DNA of 64,000 bases from positions 2,480,001-2,544,000 of the forward strand of contig CP138932.1 of the NCBI GenBank assembly GCA_047125605.1, in the 5' to 3' direction. This DNA is from JAKVBK01 sp022447275. GTDB lineage: Bacteria; Pseudomonadota; Alphaproteobacteria; Rhodobacterales; Rhodobacteraceae. Within the stretch, counting starts at the first letter, position 1. The number at the start of each line of letters is the position of its first letter. The notes under the pieces were generated by a model. That model worked only from the letters and a program-made list of their open reading frames with translations. It made no database searches and was not told where the DNA came from. This document shows positions 53,598 to 61,903 of this stretch, piece by piece. A program made the position numbers and the translations under genes.

Positions 53598-54590
53598 ATG
53601 ATGCAGATGAGCTTGACCCTGGATCTTGAATTGATCGGGCTGACAAAGCGCTATGGGCACACGGTGGCCGTGGACGCGATCAGCTATCATTTCAGCGCGG
53701 GCACCTATGCGTGCCTTTTGGGTCCGTCCGGCTGCGGAAAATCTTCGACTTTACGCATGATCGCCGGGCATGAGACCGTCAGTTCCGGCTCGGTCACATT
53801 GGGGGGGCGCGATATCTCACGGCTCCCGCCTGCCAAGCGCGGCACTGCGATGATGTTTCAGAACTACGCGCTCTTTCCGCATTTGAGCGTGGCCGACAAC
53901 GTGGCCTTCAGCCTGAAAATGGCTGGGGTAGATGCCCAAAACCGCCGCACCAAGGCCGGTGAAATGCTTGAGTTGGTCGATATGACAGCGCTCGCCGACA
54001 GGCTGCCCGCCCAGCTATCGGGTGGCCAACAACAACGGGCCGCTCTGGCACGGGCACTGATCACCCAGCCCGATGTGTTGCTGTTGGACGAGCCCCTGTC
54101 AGCTTTGGACCCCTTCCTGCGCATCCGCATGCGTGCGGAACTGAAAAAGTTGCAACGGGAGTTGGGCATCACATTCGTGCATGTCACCCATGGCCAGGAT
54201 GAGGCCTTGGCCTTGGCCGATGAAATCGTCGTCATGAACGACGCAAAGATCGAACAGGCCGGCAAGACGCGCGCGGTGTTCGAAGCGCCACAAACGGCCT
54301 TTGTTGCGCGCTTTCTGGGCTCCCATAACGTGATGCAAATGCCGGATGGCATGATCGCGGTCCGCTCAGACGCGCTGCAGTTCACACAGCCGGATGCCGC
54401 GCGTCTGCCGGGCACCATTACCAATATCGAGTACCAGGGCACACACGTCGCGCTGACCGCCACGATCCCGGGCGATCAGGAAGTGACGGCCCTGCTGCCG
54501 GACAGAGATTTCTTCGAGAACCCGAAGAATTTGGGAGAGGCCATCGGCCTCGACTGGGACGCCGGGGCAGCCCATGCCCTAGCAAGCTAA
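53598..54590 (+). CDS. ABC transporter ATP-binding protein (PotA-like)
   Basis: About 330 residues from ATG 53598 with GAGGAG upstream; a later ATG at 53607 is also possible. Walker A is LLGPSGCGKSST, the signature LSGGQQQRAALARAL, Walker B VLLLDEPLSALDPF and the switch His TFVHVTHGQDEALALADE. The C-terminal region (QMPDGMIAVRSDALQF, TNIEYQGTHVALTATIPGDQEVTALLPD) is a TOBE domain as in the spermidine/putrescine PotA type. It energises uptake with the SBP and two permeases downstream. Four-gene operon plus a racemase, all in the same direction. Confidence 0.94.
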   Translation: MMQMSLTLDLELIGLTKRYGHTVAVDAISYHFSAGTYACLLGPSGCGKSSTLRMIAGHETVSSGSVTLGGRDISRLPPAKRGTAMMFQNYALFPHLSVADNVAFSLKMAGVDAQNRRTKAGEMLELVDMTALADRLPAQLSGGQQQRAALARALITQPDVLLLDEPLSALDPFLRIRMRAELKKLQRELGITFVHVTHGQDEALALADEIVVMNDAKIEQAGKTRAVFEAPQTAFVARFLGSHNVMQMPDGMIAVRSDALQFTQPDAARLPGTITNIEYQGTHVALTATIPGDQEVTALLPDRDFFENPKNLGEAIGLDWDAGAAHALAS

Positions 54591-54617
54591 CTGAACCTAG
54601 AAACAAGGATGTTACCT

Positions 54618-55892
54618 ATGACGACAATTTCGAAGGTCCGATATTCCAGAAGGTCGCTGCTGAAGGCAGGTGGCGCGGCGGTGGCGGCCGCCGCGCTCCC
54701 GGCTCCGATGGTATGGGGACAAGAGACGAAAAACATCACCTTGCGCCAGTTCGGCACCGGGGTGTCCAACCTCAATGAAGTGGCTGAGAAGGTCAAGGAG
54801 GACCTAGGGTTCACGCTGGAAATGACAGCGCTGGATTCCGACAGCGTCACACAGCGTGCAGCCACCCAGCCGGACAGCTTTGACATTGCAGATATCGAGT
54901 ACTGGATCTGCAAGAAGGTCTGGCCGACGGGCAACCTGCAAGCGATGGATACCTCCAAGATCGCAAATTACGACAAGATTGTCGGAACATTCCGGTCGGG
55001 CAAGTTGACCCCGGAAAGCGTGATTGCTCAGGGCACCGCTCCGCACACCGTTGGCTTTACGACCGGCGCGGATGGGAAAGAGTTCGTGCAGGAAGAATCC
55101 GGATGGATGACGCTGATCCCAACGATCTATAACGCGGACACCTTGGGCATTCGCCCCGACCTGATTGGACGCCCGATCAGCAATTGGTCTGAGCTTCTGA
55201 ACCCGGAATTCAAAGGGAAGGCCTCGATCCTGGACATCTCGTCGATCGGGATCATGGATATGGCCATGGTCGTCGAGTCCATGGGCGAATACAAATACCC
55301 CGACAAAGGCAACATGACCAAGGAAGAGATCGACCTGACACTGGGCATCTTTACCGAGGCCAAGCAGAACGGCCAGTTCCGTGCCTTCTGGAAATCGTTC
55401 GACGAATCCGTGAACCTCATGGCGTCGGGCGAGGTTGTGATCCAGTCCATGTGGTCCCCGGCCATCACCGCCGTGCGGTCACAGGGGATCCCCTGTGTCT
55501 ACCAGCCGCTGGAAGAGGGCTACCGTTCCTGGGGCGGCGGCATCGGCCTGTCCGCATCCTTGTCCGGCATGGAGTTGGACGCTGCCTACGAGTATATCAA
55601 CTGGTATCTGTCGGGCTGGGTTGGCGGCTTCCTGATGCGCCAAGGCTACTACTCGGCGGTGCCGGAAACCTCCAAGAACTTCATGTCGGAAGACGAATGG
55701 GGTTTCTGGTTCGAAGGCAAGCCGGCGGCTGGCGACATTACCAACCCCTTCGGCCAAGTCATGGAGAAAGCCGGCGCCGTGCGCGATGGCGGTTCTTTCT
55801 ACGACCGGATGGGCGCCGTGGCCTGCTGGAACGCGGTCATGGACGAAAACCAGTACATGGTTCGCAAGTGGAACGAGTTTATCGCAGCGTAA
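54618..55892 (+). CDS. ABC transporter substrate-binding protein (PotD-like), Tat-exported
   Basis: About 424 residues from ATG 54618. The N-terminus VRYSRRSLLKAGGAAVAAAALPAPMVWGQ is a twin-arginine (SRRSLLK) signal, so the protein is exported folded. The mature protein is a PotD/F-type family 1 binding protein (FGTGVSNLNEVAEKVKEDLGFTLEMTALDSDSVTQRAATQPDSFDIADIEYW, MSLD-type NPEFKGKASILD, EDEWGFWFEGKPAAGD). It binds an amine or peptide-like compound in the periplasm. A strong hairpin lies between this gene and the first permease, consistent with higher expression of the binding protein. Confidence 0.92.
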   Translation: MTTISKVRYSRRSLLKAGGAAVAAAALPAPMVWGQETKNITLRQFGTGVSNLNEVAEKVKEDLGFTLEMTALDSDSVTQRAATQPDSFDIADIEYWICKKVWPTGNLQAMDTSKIANYDKIVGTFRSGKLTPESVIAQGTAPHTVGFTTGADGKEFVQEESGWMTLIPTIYNADTLGIRPDLIGRPISNWSELLNPEFKGKASILDISSIGIMDMAMVVESMGEYKYPDKGNMTKEEIDLTLGIFTEAKQNGQFRAFWKSFDESVNLMASGEVVIQSMWSPAITAVRSQGIPCVYQPLEEGYRSWGGGIGLSASLSGMELDAAYEYINWYLSGWVGGFLMRQGYYSAVPETSKNFMSEDEWGFWFEGKPAAGDITNPFGQVMEKAGAVRDGGSFYDRMGAVACWNAVMDENQYMVRKWNEFIAA

Positions 55893-55901
55893 GCGATACC
55901 C

Positions 55902-55925
55902 GCCGGAGGGCTGCGGCCCTCCGGC
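55902..55925 (+). terminator. Intercistronic hairpin after SBP gene
   Basis: GCCGGAGGGC (55902-55911) pairs perfectly with GCCCTCCGGC (55916-55925), loop TGCG, with no T-run. Hairpins like this between a binding-protein gene and permease genes often stabilise the upstream mRNA or act as partial terminators. Confidence 0.7.
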
Positions 55926-55961
55926 ACCCAGAGATCACACAAAAAATGAGCAGGGGCGAGC

Positions 55962-56813
55962 GTGCGCAACAACTCGGTCATTGGTTGGCTTCTGGCGGCG
56001 CCATTGTCGCTGGTCTTGCTGGTATTTCTGGTGGCGCCGATCGTTATGATCGTTGTCGTCAGTTTCTGGGGAGCGACAGAATGGTCAATCTATCCGGCAT
56101 TCCAGTTCGATAACTACGCCTTCCTGCTGACATCCGATGTCACTTACAGGGTGTTTCTGAACACACTGAAATATGCTGCAATCACATGGGCTTGCACGCT
56201 ACTCATCGGCTTTACGGTGGCCTATTATCTTGCCTTTCACATCCGCAGCCTGACGTGGCAGGTTGCGCTGTTCCTACTGTGCACAATCCCGTTCCTGACG
56301 TCCAACATCATCCGCATGATTTCGTGGATCCCGTTCCTCGGGCGCAACGGCATTGCCAACTCTAGCCTGATCTCTCTGGGCGTGATCGATGAGCCTCTGG
56401 AATGGTTGTTGTTCAGCGATTTCAGCGTGATCCTTGCCTTCGTGCATCTCTATACGCTGTTCATGGTGGTGCCGATCTTCAACACGATGATGCGCATCGA
56501 CAAATCCTTGATCGAGGCCGCCGCCGATGCGGGCGCAAGCGGCTGGCAGACGCTCCGGCATGTTATCATTCCACTCACCAAGCCGGGCATCATGATCGGA
56601 ACCATCTTTGTGGTCGCCCTTGTGATGGGCGATTTCATCACCGTGCGATTCATGTCAGGCAGCCAGTCCGCAAATGTCGGGCGGATGATCCAAAACGACA
56701 TCGGCCTGCTGCAATACCCCTCTGCTGCCGCCACCGCCGTGATCCTGCTGGTCACCGTGCTGCTGTTGATCGGCACCCTGTTGCGCTTTGTCGATATCCG
56801 GAAGGAGCTTTGA
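55962..56813 (+). CDS. ABC transporter permease (PotB-like)
   Basis: A 283-residue inner-membrane protein starting at GTG 55962. It has six membrane segments and the EAA loop RIDKSLIEAAADAGASGWQTLRHVIIPLTKPGIMIG (about residues 180-215), the coupling site for the ATPase. MISWIPFLGRNGIANSSLISLGVIDEPLEWLLF is typical of the PotB group. It forms the channel with the next gene, which begins two bases after its stop codon. Role: import of the compound bound by the upstream protein. Confidence 0.94.
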   Translation: MRNNSVIGWLLAAPLSLVLLVFLVAPIVMIVVVSFWGATEWSIYPAFQFDNYAFLLTSDVTYRVFLNTLKYAAITWACTLLIGFTVAYYLAFHIRSLTWQVALFLLCTIPFLTSNIIRMISWIPFLGRNGIANSSLISLGVIDEPLEWLLFSDFSVILAFVHLYTLFMVVPIFNTMMRIDKSLIEAAADAGASGWQTLRHVIIPLTKPGIMIGTIFVVALVMGDFITVRFMSGSQSANVGRMIQNDIGLLQYPSAAATAVILLVTVLLLIGTLLRFVDIRKEL

Positions 56814-56814
56814 C

Positions 56815-57654
56815 ATGGAGCCGCGCCCCAAATCCTTTTACGCCCTGACCGCCTTTTTTGTCCTGTTCCTGATCTTCCTCTACGGACCGACGATCACCAT
56901 CGCGATCCTGTCCTTTCAGGGGCCGGGCGGCGGCCTGACCTTCCCGATGCGCGGGGTCTCTTTGCACTGGTTCCGCGACCTGTTCGAACAGCAGGCCGTC
57001 GGCGATATCTGGGGGTCTTTCTACCGCTCTTTCACTTTGGGCCTGATGGTGATGGTGACAACTGTGATCGTGTCCGTGATGGGGGGACTGGCCTTCCGCA
57101 AGCGGTTTGCAGGCGCAACGATCCTTTTCTACCTCATCATCACGTCACTGGTGATCCCGTCGATCCTCGTCTCACTTGGTGTTGGTTTGATCTGGTCCCA
57201 ATCAGGCATGACGGTGCATTGGTCCACGTCAGGCTACGGGGCACAGCTCACCTGGACCTTGCCCTTCGGCCTTCTGATCATGTTTGCGGTCTTCAACAGG
57301 TTTGACCGCTCCTACGAGGAAGCGGCGCGCGATCTTGGGGCCAGCCCCTGGCAGGTGATCCGCCATGTCGTATTGCCGATTATTGCCCCCTCGCTGATCG
57401 GGGTGGCGCTGTTTGGCTTTACGCTCAGCTATGATGAATTCGCCCGCACCCTTCTGACATCAGGCAGCTACAACACCTTGCCGCTCGAAATCTTCGGGAT
57501 GACGACAAACGTCACAACCCCCGTTCTGTTCGCGTTGGGCACCCTGACAACCGTGTTTTCCCTGCTGATCATTGTTCTGTTTCTGGCCGTCGTCTGGTTC
57601 ATGAACCGGGCCCGGGCCCGGCGGGGTTCAGATGCCGGGAAAGGCTTGCTCTGA
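56815..57654 (+). CDS. ABC transporter permease (PotC-like)
   Basis: About 279 residues from ATG 56815 (the frame open to 56788 overlaps the previous gene, while AAGGAG lies just before this ATG). Six membrane segments and the EAA loop DRSYEEAARDLGASPWQVIRHVVLPIIAPSLIGVAL match PotC-type permeases; SYDEFARTLLTSGSYNTLPLEIFGM is the usual C-terminal landmark. It pairs with the PotB-like subunit. Its stop codon overlaps the racemase start by one base, so the racemase belongs to the same transcript. Confidence 0.94.
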   Translation: MEPRPKSFYALTAFFVLFLIFLYGPTITIAILSFQGPGGGLTFPMRGVSLHWFRDLFEQQAVGDIWGSFYRSFTLGLMVMVTTVIVSVMGGLAFRKRFAGATILFYLIITSLVIPSILVSLGVGLIWSQSGMTVHWSTSGYGAQLTWTLPFGLLIMFAVFNRFDRSYEEAARDLGASPWQVIRHVVLPIIAPSLIGVALFGFTLSYDEFARTLLTSGSYNTLPLEIFGMTTNVTTPVLFALGTLTTVFSLLIIVLFLAVVWFMNRARARRGSDAGKGLL

Positions 57655-58310
57655 TGACGGTTGTGATCATCAACCCCAACAGCACGGCATCGATGACGGA
57701 GGCGATGTTGTCTCAGGCGCGCGCGGCTGCCCCAACCGTGCACTTCGAGGGGTGGACGTCCCATGCAGGGCCACCCGCGATCCAAGGCCCTGAGGATGGG
57801 GCGACCGCAATCCCCCCCTTGCTCGACCTGATCAGCGCAGCAATCCGCTCAGGGGCGCAGGGCATCATCATCGGCTGCTTTGACGACACCGGACTGCCAG
57901 AGGCCCAGCGCATGGCCAGCTGTCCCGTGCTGGGGATTGGGCAAGCCTCCTACCACTACGCTGCCCTGCGCGATTGGCGCTTCAGCGTTGTCACGACGCT
58001 GGCGGTGTCTGTACCGGTGATCGAGGACAATATCCGGGCCCACAACCTCGCACCGTATCTGGGGCGCGTGCGGGCGTCTGATGTGCCTGTGCTGGCACTG
58101 GAAACAGACACGGACGGCGCCAGCCGCCTGATCGCAGAGGAAAGCAAACGGGCAGCGGCTGAAGATGGGATCGATGCGGTGATCCTCGGCTGCGCCGGCA
58201 TGGTGCAGGTGATTGACGACGTGGGCGCAGAGCTTTCCATCCCAGCGATCGATCCGGTCGCGTGCACCGTGCGCTGCATGTCTTGGCTGATCGCCCAAGA
58301 CGGACACTGA
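57654..58310 (+). CDS. Asp/Glu/hydantoin racemase-family protein
   Basis: A 218-residue enzyme of the Asp/Glu racemase superfamily. The N-terminus MTVVIINPNSTASMTEAM and AGPPAIQGPEDGATAIPPLLDLI are features of the hydantoin racemase branch. The two catalytic Cys residues are visible in GIIIGCFDDTGLPEA (about Cys74) and AVILGCAGMVQV (about Cys180), spaced as in racemases that use two-base chemistry. It would epimerise a small alpha-carbon centre such as a 5-substituted hydantoin or an amino acid. As the last gene of the ABC operon it suggests that the transported compound has a chiral centre that must be inverted. Confidence 0.88.
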   Translation: MTVVIINPNSTASMTEAMLSQARAAAPTVHFEGWTSHAGPPAIQGPEDGATAIPPLLDLISAAIRSGAQGIIIGCFDDTGLPEAQRMASCPVLGIGQASYHYAALRDWRFSVVTTLAVSVPVIEDNIRAHNLAPYLGRVRASDVPVLALETDTDGASRLIAEESKRAAAEDGIDAVILGCAGMVQVIDDVGAELSIPAIDPVACTVRCMSWLIAQDGH

Positions 58311-58408
58311 GCGCCCATCTCACAGGCGCACAGGAACGACTGGCCGGGCTGGGCGCGCTGTGACGGTGTAAACCACATCGACTGCGCTCTGTTTAGGCGC
58401 CTCAGGCG

Positions 58409-58855
58409 CTAAACATCTTCCTTAGATGTCTCCGGATCGAGCTTCTCGAGAAGATCCAGCAGGCGCTCGTAATCCGAAGCCCCCAGCCTGGCTTTGAACC
58501 CATCGGCAATCTGTGCGGCCTGTGCAGCGCGGTCGGCGATAACACGCGCCCCGTTGGCGGTGATGGCAATCATCTGCCTGCGCCGATCGGCCGTGTCGCG
58601 CGTCTGTGTGAGCAAGCCCTTCTTGCGCAAGGTTGCGATAATCCGGGTGAGGCTGGGCAGCAGCAGCCCTGCCCGGCCCGCCAATGTCTTGGTGTCCATT
58701 GCGCCAAACTCGTCAAGCACGCGCAAAACCCGCCATTGCTGTTCAGTGATACCTGTTTCGGCGAGCATCTCCCGAATGGGTGACATCACACCTTCGCGGG
58801 CCCGGATCAACGCCATCGGAAGCGAGCGCACCGTCGAAGGCAAACCGGAAATCAT
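58409..58855 (-). CDS. hpaR: MarR-family regulator, HpaR-like
   Basis: A 148-residue repressor. The winged helix is TEQQWRVLRVLDEFGAMDTKTLAGRAGLLLPSLTRIIATLRKKGLLTQTRDTADRRRQMIAIT (about residues 36-100); LPSTVRSLPMALIRAREGVMSPIREMLAETGITEQQWRVLR is the HpaR-type N-terminus. HpaR represses the homoprotocatechuate degradation operon and is relieved by 3- or 4-hydroxyphenylacetate. It is divergent from hpaF, and a perfect palindrome (58945-58958) lies in the common region as a likely operator. Confidence 0.92.
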   Translation of the reverse strand: MISGLPSTVRSLPMALIRAREGVMSPIREMLAETGITEQQWRVLRVLDEFGAMDTKTLAGRAGLLLPSLTRIIATLRKKGLLTQTRDTADRRRQMIAITANGARVIADRAAQAAQIADGFKARLGASDYERLLDLLEKLDPETSKEDV

Positions 58856-58944
58856 TCGAAGCCCCCCCCTTCTTCAGGCCATTGCACCCTTTCAGGCTGC
58901 GCCATCCCTGGCATCGCAGAGCATTTGGGTTTTACAACTCAATT

Positions 58945-58958
58945 GTTAACATGTTAAC
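58945..58958. promoter_or_regulatory. HpaR operator candidate
   Basis: GTTAACATGTTAAC, a perfect 14-bp palindrome located eight bases before the hpaF start codon and 90 bases from the hpaR start. Size, symmetry and position fit a MarR-family operator; binding there would block transcription or translation initiation of hpaF. Confidence 0.75.
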
Positions 58959-58965
58959 CAAAACC

Positions 58966-59355
58966 ATGCCACATTTCCAGATCGACTATTCCGCCAACTT
59001 GGAAGACCTGCTCGACATGGCAGCCCTGTGCGAAGAAATCCGGGCCACAGCGGCTGGGATCGCCGCGTTTCCAATGCCGGGCATTAGGGTGCGCGCCACT
59101 CGCGTGGACCACTTTGCGATGGCAGATGGTGATCCCCGCCATGGCTTTATCGACATGTCCATCCGGCTGCGCGAAGGCCGCCCGGAAGCTGTCAAACAGG
59201 CCGCTACAGCCGCGATCTTTGCCACCCTTGAGGCGTTTGTGGCCCCAGTGATGCAGACCCGGTCCATCGCGATCTCCTTGGAAATGCGAGACATCAACGC
59301 TGCGCTTTCGCCAAAAGGCGGATCAGTGCGGTCACATCTGGGGGCGCAGGAATGA
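58966..59355 (+). CDS. hpaF: 5-carboxymethyl-2-hydroxymuconate delta-isomerase
   Basis: A 129-residue enzyme from ATG 58966. Removal of Met exposes Pro, the catalytic base of this tautomerase-superfamily enzyme (MPHFQIDYSANLED is the standard N-terminus). FPMPGIRVRATRVDHFAMADGDPRHGFIDMSIRLREGR is the typical core. It isomerises 5-carboxymethyl-2-hydroxymuconate in the homoprotocatechuate pathway, after the semialdehyde dehydrogenase encoded next. A longer frame starting at 58780 overlaps the divergent hpaR gene and is not credible. Its stop overlaps hpaE by four bases. Confidence 0.93.
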   Translation: MPHFQIDYSANLEDLLDMAALCEEIRATAAGIAAFPMPGIRVRATRVDHFAMADGDPRHGFIDMSIRLREGRPEAVKQAATAAIFATLEAFVAPVMQTRSIAISLEMRDINAALSPKGGSVRSHLGAQE

Positions 59356-60863
59356 CAGCACTTGAGGACAATCGCAAAAAGCTTGAGGGGTATCTTTCTG
59401 CGGTACGGGCAGATGGCATTTCCAACCGGATCGCGGGGCAGGATGTGCCCGGGCAGGGCGGTGTCTTCGCGACACACTCGCCGGTGGATCAAAGCAAGAT
59501 TTGCGACGTGGCCCTCGGCACGGCCGATGATATCAACGCGGCTGCGCAGGCCGCCCACGCGGCTTTTGCCCCTTGGCGCGATTTGCCGGCCGCCACGCGC
59601 CGAAAGGTCTTGATCCGCATCGCAGAGGGCATCGAGGCACGGGCGGAAGAGATTGCCCTGTGCGAATGCTGGGATACGGGTCAGCCGCTGCGCTTTATGT
59701 CCAAGGCCGCCCTGCGGGGTGCAGAGAACTTTCGCTATTTTGCAGATCAGGCAATCCAGGCACGCGACGGACAACACCTGAAATCCCCCACCCTGATGAA
59801 TGTCACGGCGCGGGTGCCGATTGGGCCGGTTGGGGTGATCACGCCCTGGAACACACCGTTCATGCTGTCCACCTGGAAGATCGCCCCCGCGCTGGCCGCT
59901 GGGTGCACGGTTGTTCACAAGCCCGCAGAGGCCGCGCCCCTGACTGCGCGCCTGCTGGTGGAAATCGCCGAAGAGGCCGGCTTGCCCCCCGGCGTGCTCA
60001 ACACCGTGAATGGCTATGGCGAGGTGGCGGGCAAAGCCCTGTGCGCGCATCCCCTGATCAAGGCCATCGCCTTTGTGGGGGACAGTCAAACGGGCCGCCT
60101 GATCATCCGCCAAGGCGCGGACACGCTCAAACGCAACCACCTCGAACTGGGCGGAAAGAACCCGGTCATTGTGTTCGAAGATGCCGATCTGGACCGTGCC
60201 CTCGATGCGGTGATCTTCATGATCTACTCTTTGAACGGCGAGCGCTGCACATCCTCTTCGCGGCTGCTTGTGCAAGACACGATCCGCGACGCCTTCGAGG
60301 CCAAACTGATCGCGCGTATCAACAAGATCCGGGTGGGGCATCCGCTGGATCCGGACACGGAGCTGGGCCCGCTGATCGATGCCACCCATTTCGACAAGGT
60401 CACCGGCTATTTTGACATCGCGCGCGCCGAGGGCGCCACGATCAGCGCCGGCGGGGCCGCCATCGATGGGCCCGGATACTTCGTTGCGCCCACGCTCTTT
60501 ACCAACGCCACCAACACCATGCGAATCGCCCGCGAAGAAATTTTTGGCCCTGTACTCACCTCAATCGGCTTCTCAACCGAGCAAGAGGCACTCGCGCTTG
60601 CCAATGACACAGATTACGGCCTGACAGGCTACCTCTGGACCAATGACCTGACCCGCGCCTTGCGCTTTACCGACAAGTTGGAGGCCGGCATGATCTGGGT
60701 CAATTCCGAGAATGCCCGGCACCTGCCCACGCCCTTTGGCGGGGTGAAATCCAGCGGCATCGGGCGCGATGGGGGGGATTGGTCCTTTGAATTCTACATG
60801 GAGCAGAAACATATCGGCTTTGCCATGGGTTCGCATAAAATCAGCAAGCTGGGAGCATCCTGA
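59352..60863 (+). CDS. hpaE: 5-carboxymethyl-2-hydroxymuconate semialdehyde dehydrogenase
   Basis: A 503-residue NAD-dependent aldehyde dehydrogenase. The NAD-binding part contains VGVITPWNTPFMLSTWKIAPALAAGCTVVHKPAE; the catalytic Glu is in HLELGGKNPV (about Glu265) and the nucleophilic Cys in LNGERCTSSSR (about Cys299), both at family positions. ENARHLPTPFGGVKSSGIGRDGGDWSFEFYMEQKHIGFA is distinctive for HpaE. It oxidises the ring-cleavage semialdehyde. It overlaps both neighbours (4 bases with hpaF, one base with the dioxygenase). Confidence 0.95.
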   Translation: MTALEDNRKKLEGYLSAVRADGISNRIAGQDVPGQGGVFATHSPVDQSKICDVALGTADDINAAAQAAHAAFAPWRDLPAATRRKVLIRIAEGIEARAEEIALCECWDTGQPLRFMSKAALRGAENFRYFADQAIQARDGQHLKSPTLMNVTARVPIGPVGVITPWNTPFMLSTWKIAPALAAGCTVVHKPAEAAPLTARLLVEIAEEAGLPPGVLNTVNGYGEVAGKALCAHPLIKAIAFVGDSQTGRLIIRQGADTLKRNHLELGGKNPVIVFEDADLDRALDAVIFMIYSLNGERCTSSSRLLVQDTIRDAFEAKLIARINKIRVGHPLDPDTELGPLIDATHFDKVTGYFDIARAEGATISAGGAAIDGPGYFVAPTLFTNATNTMRIAREEIFGPVLTSIGFSTEQEALALANDTDYGLTGYLWTNDLTRALRFTDKLEAGMIWVNSENARHLPTPFGGVKSSGIGRDGGDWSFEFYMEQKHIGFAMGSHKISKLGAS

Positions 60864-61846
60864 TGCCTGTGCCCGCGCCTAACCTCTACCCGGTTTTCAA
60901 CACGGTGCGCGTCAGCCATGCCTATCTGAACGTGCACGATCTTGCCGCCTCAAAGCAGTTCTACGCTGACACTCTTGGCCTTCAGATCACCGATGAGGAT
61001 GCAGAGCACGTCTATCTGCGCGCCATGGAAGAACGGGGCCATCACAGCATCGTTCTACAACAATCTGACCAGCCGGGCACCGTCGAGGCCATGGCCTTCA
61101 AGACGTTTGATGAGCGCGATCTGGATGCCGCACACGCGTATTTTGCTTCGCTGGGCCGGCCGGTGGCTTGGATCGACCGGCCCTATCAGGGGCGCACCTT
61201 GCGCACCTCAGACAATTGCGGGATTCCGATCGAATTCTACTACCGGATGGACCAGCTCGCCCCCATCCACCAGACCTATGCGCTCTACAAAGGCGTGAAG
61301 CCGCTGCGGATCGATCATATCAACTGCTTCAGCAACGATGTGGATGCCTCTGTCGCCTTCTACAGCAAGTTCGGCTTTCGGGTAACGGAATACACCGAGG
61401 ACGAAGAAAGCGGCCGGCTATGGGCGGCATGGCTGCACCGCAAGGGAGGCGTTCATGACATCGCCTTTACCAATGGCACGGGCCCACGCATGCACCATGT
61501 GGCCTTTTGGGTGCCAACACCGCTGAACATCATCGACCTGCTCGATCTGATGTCGACCACAGGCTACGTGGCCAACATTGAACGCGGGCCCGGACGGCAC
61601 GGGATTTCCAATGCATTCTTTCTCTATGTTCTGGATCCTGACGGGCACCGCATCGAGATCTATTGCTCGGATTACCAAACGGTGGACCCTGACCTTGCGC
61701 CGATCAAATGGGATCTCAAGGATCCACAGCGACAAACGCTCTGGGGTGCTGCGGCCCCCGAAAGCTGGTTCAAGCATGGCTCCCCCTTCCTTGGCGTGCC
61801 AACACAGGTGCCGGATCTGAAAGCCACGCCAATCATCGCACCATAA
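60863..61846 (+). CDS. hpaD: 3,4-dihydroxyphenylacetate 2,3-dioxygenase, type I extradiol
   Basis: A 327-residue ring-cleavage dioxygenase of the vicinal-oxygen-chelate fold, with two glyoxalase-like modules. Metal ligands are visible at His152 (IDHINCF), His211/212 (MHHVAFW) and Glu265 (RIEIYCSD), as in the Fe/Mn homoprotocatechuate dioxygenases of Brevibacterium and Arthrobacter. It opens homoprotocatechuate between C2 and C3. It is not homologous to the LigB-type HpaD of E. coli, so the symbol denotes function only. It begins at the last base of the hpaE stop, and the decarboxylase gene follows 57 bases later. Confidence 0.95.
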   Translation: MPVPAPNLYPVFNTVRVSHAYLNVHDLAASKQFYADTLGLQITDEDAEHVYLRAMEERGHHSIVLQQSDQPGTVEAMAFKTFDERDLDAAHAYFASLGRPVAWIDRPYQGRTLRTSDNCGIPIEFYYRMDQLAPIHQTYALYKGVKPLRIDHINCFSNDVDASVAFYSKFGFRVTEYTEDEESGRLWAAWLHRKGGVHDIAFTNGTGPRMHHVAFWVPTPLNIIDLLDLMSTTGYVANIERGPGRHGISNAFFLYVLDPDGHRIEIYCSDYQTVDPDLAPIKWDLKDPQRQTLWGAAAPESWFKHGSPFLGVPTQVPDLKATPIIAP

Positions 61847-61903
61847 TGCCCCGATGCCCCCTGAGGCCGTTACAGCACCACTTTTTGCGCAGGAGCGCCG
61901 TAC

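Noticed and set aside
58986..60389. 467-codon open frame on the minus strand
   Set aside because: Antisense to hpaF and hpaE, both with complete family motifs; high GC makes such antisense frames common.
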